From NCBI RefSeq assembly GCF_040869045.1, contig NC_090323.1, forward strand, positions 268,712,392-268,776,391: a DNA stretch of 64,000 nucleotides, written 5' to 3'. The DNA is from Eurosta solidaginis. Lineage: Eukaryota; Arthropoda; Insecta; Diptera; Tephritidae. The notes under the pieces are model-generated. The model was not told where the DNA came from and made no database searches. It worked only from the letters and a program-made list of their open reading frames with translations. Of the stretch, positions 13,069 to 24,479 are shown piece after piece; positions within the stretch are counted from its first letter, which is position 1; each line of letters begins with the position of its first letter. A program made the position numbers and the translations under genes.

Positions 13069-13736
13069 AATGAAAAAAATATTACATAACATATTAGGTC
13101 ACTCAAGTAAAATTGTCAAAGTGAGTAAATAATAAAATGTAATAAATTAATTAAAAATATTTTTAAAATAGATGTCATTTTTGAAGTTTATTATTCGCTC
13201 GATTTTAGTATCTTATATACTTATATATGTACATATATACATATCTTTCTACGTTTTAACAAAAATGTGGTTGTTTGTATAAATCTATTTGGGAAATGGG
13301 CAAATAAATTTCAGAAAGGGCAAATGTAATTCAGACAAATCAAAAACATCAATAAAATAATTTTCCAAAAACATTTACCCATTTCTGGAATTCATTTGCC
13401 CATGCGTCAAAAACTTTGCCACCGTTTCCAATTTCATTTGCGCTTTTCTTAAATACAGTTCAAAAAGGTGTAGTTTCGCCCCAAGGTAAAAGGGAATTTG
13501 ACTTACTTAGTTATAACAAATAGTATATTAGGTTCAAAATGATATATCTATATATATATATATAGATATGTACACATAAAGATTAGGATTCTATAGGTAT
13601 AAGATAAAAAGCTAAAAGTTTCAAAGCATAACTCCACCAAGTAAATTATTGTAAATTTTGGGTTCAAGTCCAGGGAAAAGCAACATCGAAAATTTAAAAA
13701 AAAGTTTTTTCAATTAGCTAAACGTTTTTCTAAGTG
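13069..13736. other. AT-rich intergenic stretch
   Basis: No gene seen. Near 13300-13440 short words such as GGGCAAATG and its complement recur, suggesting a small decayed inverted repeat. A palindromic AT microsatellite (TATCTATATATATATATAGA type) sits at about 13543-13569. Confidence 0.45.
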
Positions 13737-13928
13737 GGGTCGCTCCTCGGTAATTATTTGACAAACACTCCGAGTGTATATCTGCCATTAAAAGCTTCCT
13801 AGTGTAAATTTATCTGCCTTGTATATGCATTTCGAAGTCGGCGTAAAACATCTAGGTTCCGTCCCGCCAATTTATGGTAAAAATTGAAAGAAGCATGACG
13901 CAAATTGGAAAAGAAGCTCGGCAAAGTT
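13737..13928 (+). repeat. Dispersed repeat, copy 1 of 3 (SINE-like or LINE-derived)
   Basis: Runs from GGTCGCTCCTCGG to AAGAAGCTCGGC. Conserved words in order: CTCCTCGG, AACACTCCGAGTG, TCTGCCAT.AAAAGC, TTCGAAGTCGGC.TAAAACAT, TAGGTTCCGTCCCGCC. The same order occurs inverted at 18650-18795 and 32495-32640. I recall this unit as very common in tephritid flies, often inside or next to LINEs. No open frame is shared among the copies. Confidence 0.65.
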
Positions 13929-14894
13929 AAATCGCTCCTACTATTGACTATGTAGTAGGTCCGACACATAAGCAGTATTTCATATAGATGAGTTTAACAT
14001 ATGCTTATGCATTATGAGTATATTGCATGTATTTTTATGGAGAACGGTAGAATAAGCGACACTAGCGCCATCTGATATTGAAAAGTAGCCAACTCCCCAA
14101 TTTTGTTCCAAGTAAATCATAAGAAGAAGAATTTGACATATGCTTTGGCTAAGGGTGTTGGCACATTTTGCAAGTGAAATTATTTTTTCCACTGGTTGGT
14201 AAATTTTCTAATATTTTTCACAATTAAAAACTGCAATATAACAATCGAATACTACACAAAATATGCTAGCAAGTATTTTTGTTGTATAGAGAGTATGTTT
14301 ACAACAGTGCTTCGAGAAATTTTGTATGTGAGTGGGCAAGACGTAATAAACTTCAAATGCCAAGTCTGAAGTTCCTTCATATTTATAAATGCAACATCTT
14401 GGTTGATTGTGGCGATGTTATTGCAATGCATAAGCTTGGGTTAAACGTATCTATATGAAAAATATCATTGTACCGCCGCCTTAAGTCCATACAATGGGCG
14501 ATATCTTGAAATCATTTTCAGATATCGAAACCGATGTTATACACTTGGTGTTCTTTTCCAAACTCTGTGCTCTAGCTGGATTGGGACAATTGTTCGCTAA
14601 AACTAATACTAACTCGACTAAGTCGAAATAAATTTATATTTGTATATAATTTCAGAAGTTGAAAAAATGCATATTATTTTGAAGGAGTGAAAATGAAAAT
14701 ATTTGGGGAAGTATTTAGGTAGATACTTTCTGAGAAATTAGCATACTCTTACTATGCTCAGTGCTGTGTTTGAGTTACATGTTTGAACTTACATTGAATA
14801 TAACAAAATGACGAATATAACAAAAGCTGAAAGAATAGCCATTATTCCGGATTTAAAAATAATCGAGCGGAGCTAGAACTCGAGTACCCATACA
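13929..14894. other. Intergenic stretch ending in old LINE debris
   Basis: No supported gene. The last ~70 bp before 14895 (AGCCATTATTCCGG onward) appear to continue, across the hAT insertion, with sequence from 17683 that resembles the 3' part of an RTE-like LINE on the minus strand. The rest is AT-rich and unassigned. Confidence 0.4.
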
Positions 14895-17674
14895 CAGGGC
14901 CGTAGAGAGAAAATCCGGGCCCGGGACTAAACAATTCACGGGCCCCCTATACAAAATTCACCAATATATTTCATTAATTTGGATTACATTAAACAAAATT
15001 TTTGCTACATCAACTAAATGAACTTTGGACTAAGAGCTGAAAATAAAATTAGCACAGAATATTTACTATTTATACCGTTTTATTGTAACGTAGACATAAA
15101 ATTCTCTTTTAACACCCACATATTGCTTCAAATAATCTTTTCTAGTTATTTGGTAACATTTTAGTACATTTCTGATAAATATAATGATGATTATAAATTT
15201 TAATTATTTAATAAGAAGGTTCGGATATCAAAGAGTGGCTTTTCTTGCTTTTTTCGCTGCAAAATTTTTTATAATAATATCAAAATTTAACTGTCTTTCC
15301 AAAACGGATTCAAGACACGTGGCAAGTCCTGAAACTCGCTCTCGAGATGAACACAATCTATGAAAGTTTTTGATTCTTGAAAGGACGCTGAAGGAACGTT
15401 CTGCACTAGCTACAGTGACAGGTATAGTGCAAAAGATACGTAAAGCAACACAAATGTCGGGAAGATTTTGAACATAGATGGCATTTAGCAATTCCAATGG
15501 TGACAGACCTTTATCAAAATTTGCTTCGTAAATGTGTTTCAAGTGAATTATTTCGCATTCTAAGCTTTGATAAACGTCAGACTTGTATTTTTCGACCAAT
15601 TTTGCTGCGCTCGCCCGTACCGGTGTTTCATCCATGTCTTCAAATTGCCACAAAAAGGAAAGCGTCTCGTTCATATTTCTCATAGCTGCAAATCGTACAG
15701 TAATGCCAGTGATTACCTAATCAAGAATGTATTGTTTTTATAATCAGACTCTGGATCATTCGTAATCATCTCATTTCCATTATCTTCAAAACGCCTTTTG
15801 CGTATTCTCTTTCGAATGCCCGGAAACTTTGGAGAAATGTTCAATTGAGTAGGAACTGTTTTGCGTTCGTTTAAAATTGTTTCCCATTGGTTGCTGCTCA
15901 ACTTCAAATCAGCTAATAAGGCATCTGGATGTCGGACCTCAACATCTATGGTGGCGTCTCTAGCTTGGAGTACGACGTTTCTTTCATTAATTGTAGTCAG
16001 TATTTTGAACCAAATTGAGTACAGCAAGATACATTCGAACTTGTTGATGTACTTGAGAATGCCGTTAATATCTCCGTATGCTTGTGCAGTCAAATTTAGC
16101 TTAAGTAATGCGTTTAGTGCTTGTGTTAATCCTGGAATATGGTTTGCGAATTGTCTGGTTGCCTCAATTCTAGCCAACCACCTAGTGTCTGAAAGACTGT
16201 GAAGAGAGCTCGGTACAATTTTTTGGAGGATGTCCCATCGTTGTGGACTGCTGCTGAAAATAGTAATACATTTTTGCACAACTCCTAAGAAAGTAATTCA
16301 GCCGTACAACATTCTGCAGCATCAACACCACATAAATTGAGACTGTGGGTTGCACAAGGCGAGTAATCAGCATTCGAGTTTTTGTCGAGAATGTTACGTT
16401 GTAAGCTCCTTTCATATTGGCACCGTTATTGTACCCTTGTACACGACAATATGGCAAATTAAATCAGCGATTTCCTGACCAGTTTTTTTGTTACAATCCA
16501 CGAAAACCAAAAACCGTTCTTGAATTGTAAAATTTGTTGCTTTTGAATAGAAATGGAGGTAGCGCAAAATGGACGTAGTCGCAAAATACTTGGCGTTCTT
16601 GCGTTCATCTAATATAGTTTCCCTCACGTGCTTTGCACAAATTTCTATAAACTCGTTCTGAATGTCTGGGGAAAGATAGTGCACTTATAAACGTTTGTGC
16701 TGCTGTTGTGAAATCCTAACTTTCTCCAAATGACCTCTAAGTATCGGATCATAATGGCTTATGAGTTCTAAGATGCCCAAAAAATGTCCATTGTTTCGTT
16801 CACCAAGGTATATACTTTCGCCTCTGAAAGTTAGGCCTCTTTCACCCAAAAATAAAATAGTTTCCAAAATTCTACATACAATCTTTTTCCACTTTTGAGT
16901 TTCAGTGATTAGCTGTTCATTGATAAGTGTATCAATTGTAGCCTCCTTTTGAATTAGATTTTGTAAAGATCGCCATTGAATATAACATTTAATGTGATCT
17001 TGAGTATTTTCGTGTGATGGCGGTTTATCGTATAGCTTCTTCCACACCTGGAATTTCGAATATCCACCAGGACAACAAATTTTAGGTCGATTTAAAGTAT
17101 TGGTGGTGAACAGACGACATGGTAGGGAATAAAAAGCATTGCTACTGGCACTTCACACCAACCAGTCACGCTCCACTTTCTCTCTATTTGGCAAGATTCT
17201 GCTTAACAACGAGGTAGGAAATGCCTCGTCATGACAATCACGTGGAAAAATAACAGGACACTTTTGATGACCTCGACGAATTATTTCGCGGACTTCTTCA
17301 GATCGCAAAAACTCATTATTCACGTTACCGATATTCGTTTAAATAATCTGGACTTTGATACAGAGTTGGTGGTATTGTTGGAAGACTTTTTGAAGATGAA
17401 CTTTCATCAGTGTCACCACGAAAACTTTACGATTTCGGATTCATGCAAACATACATTTTTGTTTGATGTTTATTGTCTCCTCGCTGTTCGAAGGCCCAGA
17501 CAAAAAATCATTATCAATATTCGTTGCTTTTGAAATTCGGCTTAAAATTTGCACATGGAAAAACTAAAGACTCTCCTGAATTAAAAAAAAAAGTACTAAA
17601 CCTCTAAATCGCGGGCCCTTTGAGAAACCCCGGGCCCGGGGGGAATCCCCCCATCCCACCTCTAAGCGGGCGTG
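14895..17674 (-). mobile_element. hAT element with 8-bp target duplications
   Basis: The 2.78-kb element is bordered by the 8-bp direct repeat CCCATACA at 14887-14894 and 17675-17682, the duplication length of the hAT superfamily. Its left end begins CAGGGCCGTAGAGAG and its right end, read on the other strand, CACGCCCGCTTAGAGG, an imperfect terminal inverted repeat; both sides then carry CCGGGCCCGGG. It contains a broken transposase of the TTF/ZMYM type on the minus strand. Removing it rejoins a run of older LINE sequence. Confidence 0.85.
15228..17215 (-). pseudogene. hAT transposase, TTF/ZMYM-like type, broken
   Basis: Reading leftwards, a TTF-type zinc-finger region starts near 17215 (VERDWLV, an in-frame TGA, then SNAFYSLPCRLF and PKICCPGGYSKFQVWKKL), followed by a DUF4371-like core (CRILETILFLGERGLTFRG, GNNGHFLGILELISHYDP-type) to 16685. 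Further segments occupy 16684-16412 and 16279-15713 (SLSDTRWLARIEA). The hAT C-terminal dimerisation segment lies at 15683-15228 (TIPVTVASAERSFSVLSRIK). At least three frame breaks and stops separate these pieces, so the gene is dead. The order of domains is complete, which shows the copy was once full length. Confidence 0.85.
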
Positions 17675-17689
17675 CCCATACATATGGGT

Positions 17690-17830
17690 TAGTTTTAATA
17701 TCCTCATCCGTGTTTCACGATAACCGACGCTAATCGGGAGCACTAACTCCCAGCTGTTTGTAGGTATCCCCGTTCTTCTGACTCCAAATAGAGGTACATC
17801 TGGTACAGGTACTAGTCCTCCATCTGGACT
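17690..17830 (-). mobile_element. RTE-like LINE 3' fragment
   Basis: TGTTTCACGATAACCGACGC and the following sequence resemble TTGTTTCGCGATAACTAACG at about 31608, which is the minus-strand 3' part of a LINE coding for a WLGHV motif. The fragment is cut on its left by the hAT element at 14895-17674. The stretch from 17831 to about 18640 shows no recognisable protein. Confidence 0.4.
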
Positions 17831-18649
17831 GTCTCCTGATTGGAGAACACGAAATTAAATCGATCACGTGAACCATTACGAAGTCAAGTATACACTTGGA
17901 ATTTTACGTTGTGGCAGACACGATACACACACGTCCATGTAAACAAGAAAATGTTGCCATCGAGAAGCTGTTCGGGCAATTGATGACCACTCTACTGGGC
18001 TTTCAAGATTTAGCCGAGCAGTGAAGCAGAGCACATTTCTCTCTTATTATGTACCGCTGCCGCGGATACCATAGGCTCTCATCGAGCCCGCAAAAAAACT
18101 GGTAAGATGAGGAATATCACGCTGCCTCCAAAAAAAGGTGCCGCCTATTAGGTCAAACTGCGTGTAGAAAAAAACATAAGCAAAACCGCGTTAATGTGAG
18201 GAGTTTCAGAAATTGGCTAATGGGAAGAATACCAAAAAGTATAGCAAAATCTCTGCAGATGATGAATGTTTTCAAGGCCGTGACTGATTACTACAGAAAT
18301 GATATTGGTAACCGACGTACACTGCATATTTGAAGAAAACACTTCTTGTCATTGCTACCAGGAAAGGAGATGGCGAACCAGACACCTCAATCTTTAATAA
18401 CAGATCATGCGACCTGGCTTCCTACTCTGACAAAGGGAGAACGGCAAAATCCCGGTTAGAAAGTAACAAGACGTAGCGTAACGACGGGACTACCCGCCAA
18501 GCTGTTAAAAAAACGAGCAACCAACCTATTAACCTATTGTCTGAATTTAAGCTATCTAAGCTTATAAAAAAATATTCGGCGCGATTTGTCTCCGATGAGC
18601 CCACCGTCTCTTCCAATTTTCCTAGTGTTCCTTTCTAATTTGTCCTTCA

Positions 18650-18795
18650 TATTGGCAGGACCGCACCAACATGTTTTATGCCGACTCCGAGCGGCAACCG
18701 CAAGGCTGATGAATTTTCACCAAGAAGCTTTTCATGGCAGAAATATGTATATTCGGAGGGTTTGTCAAATATGCGGCGCGTTTGTTCAGTTATTT
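18650..18795 (-). repeat. Dispersed repeat, copy 2 of 3
   Basis: Reverse-complement copy of the unit at 13737-13928: ACATGTTTTATGCCGACTCC and GAAGCTTTTCATGGCAGAAA keep the conserved order and spacing. It directly precedes an RTE-like LINE tail on the opposite strand. Confidence 0.6.
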
Positions 18796-18849
18796 GTCCT
18801 GTCCGTATTGGCAATAATTTTTATCGAAGAAGATACATATATTCATGAG

Positions 18850-19075
18850 CTGTAGGAGCTCGAGGCGAATTAAGGCGCAAAGGCTTTGCTGGCTAGGTCA
18901 TGTTATGAGCTTGAAAGAAGATGTTCCGGCAAAGGAAGTAATATCTACCATTGGAAGGGACAGCTGGAGGAAGATATGAACTTCCCTTGTGCTTCCGATC
19001 GGCGCAAGTTACAAGGAAGCAGGAATGACTGCCGTGACTTGCTAAATGGCGACCAAAATCGGTTAGGTGTCTAAG
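18850..19075 (+). pseudogene. RTE-like LINE reverse transcriptase C-terminal remnant
   Basis: One frame reads RRIKAQRLCWLGHVMSLKED and, after a frameshift, ends GDQNRLGV then TAA. The R-W-L-G-H-V segment and the terminal D-Q-N-R-L are shared with the minus-strand remnant at 31520-32105, whose end reads NDQNRLSS. Such C-termini are typical of RTE-like LINEs in insects. Only the last part of the protein remains. Confidence 0.5.
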
Positions 19076-19337
19076 CTCAAATTAGGATAATAAATTATAT
19101 TTATATACATATATAACAATTGGTTATAACTTTCAATAAGGTTGCTATTAATATTATTGTTGAAATTCTATCTTTACACTATTTGCTTACAGGCAAAAAC
19201 AAATTGTATGGCCTAAACAAGTTTTAGGTCTTACCTTTATGATGAAATCAAACATTTGGGTATGTGCTGCATATGTATGCAGATCTTATCAGTTTCCAAC
19301 AACAGAACTGAATCATTTAGTGTCGCAAGAATTTGTG

Positions 19338-19344
19338 TATAAAA
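19338..19344 (+). promoter_or_regulatory. TATA box of collagen-like relic B
   Basis: TATAAAA, 36 nt upstream of the relic B start codon at 19380. It is followed by GCCAAACTTTGGTGTT. The intact gene on the minus strand has TATATAAA at the same distance followed by GGCAAGAGTTTGGTGTT, so the TATA-to-TTTGGTGTT arrangement is a conserved core promoter. Confidence 0.65.
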
Positions 19345-19761
19345 GCCAAACTTTGGTGTTTTTCAACGCCACAATCAAAATGAATACGACAAGAGAGATT
19401 CGAGAAATTGGTAAGTTAACTGTTGCTAAAATGGCAACATATCATTACCCTAATATAAAAGCTCTTATCAAGTTGTCATCTTGAGTAAGGGCCCTATGAT
19501 ATTAGGGTAATGATATATTTGTATGGCGTTGTAGATTTCAATAATTTTTCAATATACGCAGCTATCTTGCTACTCTGAATGATCAGCTCTACTCTACTTG
19601 TGCATTCCCAAAGTGCTGCTGGTCCTGCAGCTCCTGGTCAGCCCTATTTTCAGGTTCCCCTTAGTCCACCTAGCCCACATCATCTTGGCAATGAACTTGG
19701 AACTTTGATAAATCCTGTATGACCGGAGGCAGCCAACCGAGGGGGACCACCCGGTCCCGAT

Positions 19762-22700
19762 CGCTTCCCAAGGCAGTCGGTTCTATGTACCGGAGCGACT
19801 AGGGATTTTTCCCGACAAAGGGCTGTCATTTTAGTGTGACCCCATTTAATTTGTTGCGTCCCTCCCACAAATTGTCATCCTCTCAGCAGCTCCTTGCAGC
19901 AGGACTGCTCCATATTCTCTTACTCCGGGAAGGCATCGAATCCAATCCGGGTCTGCCTCCTGATCCCGGTCCTGAGAAATGGTTTTGCTGCATCTGCCGG
20001 AAAAGAATCTTTTTAGGACGGTCATACTCTGTTCAGCAAGGGATGGTTGCATCGGACAGGTTGTTCTGGGCTTGATCCCAAAACCCGACGTCCACGTAAC
20101 TTTTAAACATCTTTTGTGGCTCCTTGCTGTTCACGCCCAAGGACGTCCCGTAGTCTACGCCTAAGCGCCCCCCACTACCTTCCAGCAGCCCCGCTGCTCA
20201 GCAAGCCACAACAAGTACCCGCTGCTGCTCGCGCCCCACGGCGCCAACAACTCAAACAGCTGATACCACTCATAACTACTACCTTCGTAGTAGAGTTGGT
20301 AGCAATGCTGAGCATCAGCCCAAGGACGCCCAGTCCCAGGGACACAACAGCAATTACGTCCTGGCCTTCCACAACCCAGGCGTAGTCACCCGTCACTTAC
20401 CCCAGGGTGGCGGCGTCTCCCCTTATGCACTTCAGAATTCTGCAGTTAAACTGTAATGGACTAACTGGGAAGATTACGGGTCGATTTCATGAAGCGGCAC
20501 AACATCCGCATTGCTGCGATTCAAGAGACTAAACTCACAGCAAGATCTGCATTACAGAACTGCTCTGGGTATAATGTCCACAGGAAAGACCGCGAGAGCG
20601 GAAATGGAGGCGGTCTCGCGTTTATCATACACCACTCTGTGCAATATTATATATTTGATCCTTTCATCGACCGCAGGGACAATGTCTTAAAACGTCAAGG
20701 CCTATCTGTCCGGTCAGGCGATGCAAACCTAGAAATCATCAACATCTACATCCCTCCTGCCACCAGTTGCCCCATTGCATACCGCCCTAATATCAGGGCC
20801 TTACTCACTGGCAACAATCGCATTATCTTAGGCGATTTCAATGCCCATCATGATTTATGGCATTCAAACTTGCGGGCGGACAGTAGGGGTGAGATGTTGG
20901 CGGATCAAATAGAAGAAACGACGTTCTGCACAATAAAAGGAGACGCCCCCACACGTATGGTAGGAAGCTGTCACAGCTCTCCAGATATCTCAATCGTGAG
21001 CGCAGAACTCGTAAACTGCGTCAACTGGCAGCCGATGGTAACATTGGCATCCGACCACCTGCCCATACATATTTCGCTCGAGCGTACCGCCGACTTCATC
21101 GTCACTGAAAAACGCACTTTCATAAACTTCAAAAAAGGAAAGTGGGAAGAATATAAATCCTTTACAGACAGCCGCTTTGCTGCCCTCCCTATCCCGACTG
21201 ATGCCCGCCAAGGGGAGCGAGCCTCCCGTAAGGTCATTGAATCCGCCTCGGCACATTTCATTCCCGCCGGGAGAATTCCCGAAATCCGGCCCATTTCCCG
21301 GCGGAGGCCGCAAACTTAGCGAGAGAACGTGACCTTATAAGACAGCTTGATCCAGGCGACCCCCAAATAAGGGATATAAACCAACGCATCAGATTGCTTG
21401 TGGATGAACACAAGCGGGCGAAATGGGAGGAGCACCTAAGAGGTTGTAACCTTTCTACCGGTGTGGGTAAATTTTGGTCCACCGTAAAGTCCCTATCGAA
21501 TCCGACTAAGCACAAAGACAAAGTTTCCATCGCCTTTGGCGACAAAGTGCTGTCGGACGCGAAAAAATGCGCGAGCGCTTTCTGCCGACAATATATAATG
21601 CATCCTACGGTCGACAAAGATAGACGGAGAGCCAATAGACACGCACATAAACACAAATTCAGCGCGTCACTAATCACCATCACCGCTAAAGAGGTTGAGG
21701 ACGCCATCGGTCGTGCTAAACCATCCAAAGCAGTGGGCCCAGACGGCATAGCCATGCCGATGCTTAAAAGCCTAAGGAAAGAGGGTTTCAAATATTTAGC
21801 GCATGTCTTCAACCTGTCTCTTTCCACCTTTGTCATACCCGATAAATGGGAAATGGCCAAGGTGGTCCCGCTACTAAAGCCTGGGAAACTAGCTAACATA
21901 GGTGAGTCGTATCGTCCGATATCTCTCCTATCGCCAGTGGCAAAGACGCTTGAAGCCATTTTGCTCCCTTATTTCCAAGCAAATTTGCAGCTAGCCCCTC
22001 ATCAGCATGGCTTCAGAAAACTCCACAGCACTACCACCGCGCTAAATGATTTAAAAGATTAAATGCCATTAGCACCCAGATAAATTGCGGTTTAAATCAA
22101 TACCCCCACCATAGAACAGTACTCGTAGCGCTAGACCTATCAAAAGCTTTTGATACGGTAAGCCATGGCTCGTTACTGCAAGACCTGGAAGGGTCCTGTC
22201 TTAAAAGGTGGACCGCAAATTATCTGGGTGGTCGGCAGGCATCGGTGCAATTTAGAAACGAAACATCAAAACCAAGAAGAATTAAACAAGGGGTGCCACA
22301 GGGTGGTGTCCTCTCTCCACTTTTGTTTAATTTCTACATATCTAAGCTACCTTCACCACCGGAAGGAGTTACAATCGTTTCCTACGTCGATGACTGCACA
22401 ATAATGGCCACAGGCCCAGGCTCAAAGATCGATGCGCTATGAAATAAAATAAACGGCTACCTCCCTGATCTCTCCAGTTTTTTCGCCTCGCGAAACCTGG
22501 CATTATCACCGACTAAATCTTCCGCGACCTTATTTACAACATGGACGTCCCAAATGTCGACCATTTTGAACATCCACGTCGATGGCACTACGCTACCGAC
22601 TGTCCTACACCCCAAAATCTTGGGTGTGACGTTTGATCAGAATCTACATTTTGGTGAGCACGCAGCCGCAATTGTTCCGAGAATTCAGAGCCATAACAAA

Positions 22701-23535
22701 ATCCTCAAATCCCTAGCTGGCAGTATCTGGGGAAAAGATAAAGAAACGCTTATGACTACATACAAAGCAATTAGCCAGCCGATTACGTGCTACGCGTCAC
22801 CCATATGGTCGCCAAGCCTAAAAATCACCCACTGGAAGAAACTACAGGCCTGCCAAAATACTGCTCTCAGAATCGCCACGGGCTGTCTTCTTATGTCCCC
22901 AGACCACCATCTGCATAATGAGGCGAGATTACTCCCCATCAGGGAGAGAAATGAGGTGCTGACCAAACAGTTCTTGTTGAATACCCAGAAACCTGGGCAT
23001 CCCAACAAACATCTGATTGATGAACCAGCACCGCCTAGGGGCTTAAGGAGTCATCTCCGTAAGCATTTTGAAGAAATACGGCACCTGAGAACCCAGCCGT
23101 ATGAAGTGAAAAAACACAAGCAGGTTCTTGGTGAACTCCATAAACAGGCGTCGGACCTTTATGCCGGGAATCACCCGGTGAATCCAGTACTTAAAGAAAA
23201 TTATCCAAAACTCGCGGAAGAGGAACGCATACTCCCCAGGGAAACGCGTGTCACTCTTGCTCAACTTCGTTCTGGATACTGTAACAGGTTAAACTCTTAC
23301 CTATCCAGAATCAACCCCGACATACAAAATGTATGCCCCGCTTGCAATGTGTCCCCACATGGCACCAACCATCTCTTCAATTGTAATGTGGAACCAACGC
23401 CTCTAACACCCCTTTCCTTATGGTCCACCCCTGTTGAAACGGCAAGTTTCCTTGGACTCCCGTTAGAGGATATTGATGACAATTTGTGATCGGTCGCGGC
23501 TATTAGGTGGGGCGAGCATTGCTACAACAACAACA
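19762..23535 (+). mobile_element. Non-LTR retrotransposon, Jockey/CR1-like, full-length but decayed
   Basis: Bordered by ACCCGGTCCCGAT at 19749-19761 and 23536-23548, a 12-13 bp target duplication (the first A may belong to the tail). The 3' end carries the tail CTACAACAACAACA. The coding region holds, in order, a degenerate 2A-like/zinc-finger leader, an apurinic endonuclease and a reverse transcriptase, with no RNase H. It lies in the sense direction of the relic collagen gene it interrupts. Confidence 0.85.
19836..23489 (+). pseudogene. LINE polyprotein: zinc-finger leader, endonuclease, reverse transcriptase
   Basis: The leader reads HILLLREGIESNPGLPPDP followed by WFCCICRKRI, the start of a PHD-like finger that then goes out of frame. 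The endonuclease is at about 20440-21319 (LQLNCNGLTG, AAIQETKL, GDFNAHHDLWHS, SDHLPIHIS). The reverse transcriptase follows: GRAKPSKAVGPDGI, YRPISLLSPVAKTLE, HQHGFRKLHSTTTA up to 22062, then after frame breaks KQGVPQGGVLSPLLFNFYIS and the catalytic YVDD at about 22385. The thumb and C-terminal region run 22554-23489 and end CPACNVSPHGTNHLF...FLGLPLEDIDDNL. Several frameshifts (about 20060, 21320, 22065, 22250, 22445) leave it inactive. The lack of RNase H and the form of the C-terminus fit the Jockey/CR1 group. Confidence 0.85.
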
Positions 23536-23809
23536 ACCCGGTCCCGATGGCAACCCTACGCTCGGATAGACATGAAAAGTATTTCATATACAATAAATTT
23601 GAATATAGATTTCAAAGGATTTTGTAAATAATAAAGAGCTAAAATATAAGGTAAACCTCGTGTTTAAAAATTTTCTTACACCTCGATCTTGCTCCCAATT
23701 GCTTCGCATTCCTTTTGTTCCTTCTACTGCAATATAACGAAAGTATGAGTAAAAGTTCTTTAATATTAAGATAACATGCATACATATATATACATCGTTG
23801 TACGTACAT

Positions 23810-23986
23810 TAGACTGGGTCGATTTATTAACCGATATCGCGCCATCGATTTTTCGATAGGATTTGGGCTCATAAAAAAAATTCCATCTACGCATACCCAA
23901 AAAAATAATTTTCGAGCATGCGAAATTTCATTTTTTTTTTTACTTTTTTTTCGACTTTGATTTTTAAGGTTTTTTTCATAACCTAC
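23810..23986 (+). repeat. Left arm of a long inverted repeat flanking the BEL element
   Basis: Starts TAGACTGGGTCGATT and ends GGTTTTTTTCATAACCTAC. Its reverse complement matches 31324-31508 over the whole length, with small gaps in the A and T runs. The arms look like the terminal inverted repeats of a foldback or MITE-like DNA element into which the BEL element later inserted. No coding potential is seen. Confidence 0.8.
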
Positions 23987-24021
23987 TAAAAAAATTACAT
24001 TTGATTGTAAAATTTTCATGA

Positions 24022-24080
24022 ATACCCTGTCCGACCCAAAAATGTCCGCTAAAAACGTTGTCGTGGGTCGGACAGGGTAT
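24022..24080. repeat. Perfect 17-bp hairpin
   Basis: ATACCCTGTCCGACCCA at 24022-24038 and its exact reverse complement TGGGTCGGACAGGGTAT at 24064-24080, with a 25-base loop. It lies between the left inverted arm and the left BEL LTR, so it may be part of the host foldback element or of a small independent insertion. Confidence 0.8.
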
Positions 24081-24177
24081 ACATATGAAACATTTTGCAC
24101 TAGACACTTGATTAATAAAAGGAGGGCACACGGGTTTAAGCTATATATACGCGTTTTATTTAAAATTTATACCTTTA

Positions 24178-24479
24178 TAATATTAAACCAAGCTGTATAA
24201 AAATTAATTAATTTAAATATTTGACACAAAGTAAAAATGCAATAGTTGCGCGACGGCAGGCGGGCGTTAATAAAAATGAAACGGGCGATGCGATGTGGGA
24301 ACGATCGATGCGTGTGGGCGATTCGGTAGTTTATGATAAACTAATAAAACTGAGAGTGAGCGCGGTGGTGGTTGGCAAGCCACAGCTGAGCTGCACTGCC
24401 TGCGCTTGGCCGCACTGGCCGGGTGTTGCCAGACGGAGGGGGGCGGACTTAGTCCGAAAATTGGATCATGTCTTCAACA
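24178..24479 (-). repeat. BEL 3' LTR
   Basis: By eye identical to 31021-31322 over 302 bp. In element orientation the sequence starts TGTTGAAGACATG immediately after a polypurine run (GGGCGGGGGGGGAGCA). The last codons and the stop of the accessory ORF lie inside this LTR. Confidence 0.85.

Larger units (their letters stand above)
19380..23569 (+). pseudogene. Relic B of the collagen-like secreted gene family, split by a LINE
   Basis: Exon 1 (19380-19410, 31 nt) reads MNTTREIREI plus one base and is followed by GTAAGT. The intron ends CAATATACGCAG; exon 2 starts at 19562 and reads AILLL, then TGA, then MISSTLLVHSQSAAGPAAPG and on to GTLINPV, a second TGA, and PEAANRGGPPGPD. At the GPD codons a LINE (19762-23535) is inserted with a 12-13 bp duplication; beyond it GNPTLG and a TAG at 23567-23569 complete the old end. 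The post-stop sequence (ATGAAAA) also matches relic A. The signal peptide residues LLVHS are identical in the intact gene's PLVHS. Two stops and the insertion show loss of function. Confidence 0.8.

Noticed and set aside
20971..21959. Antisense open frames opposite the LINE endonuclease and RT (for example 233 codons at 21258-21959)
   Set aside because: Shadows of the real LINE coding strand; no recognisable domain.
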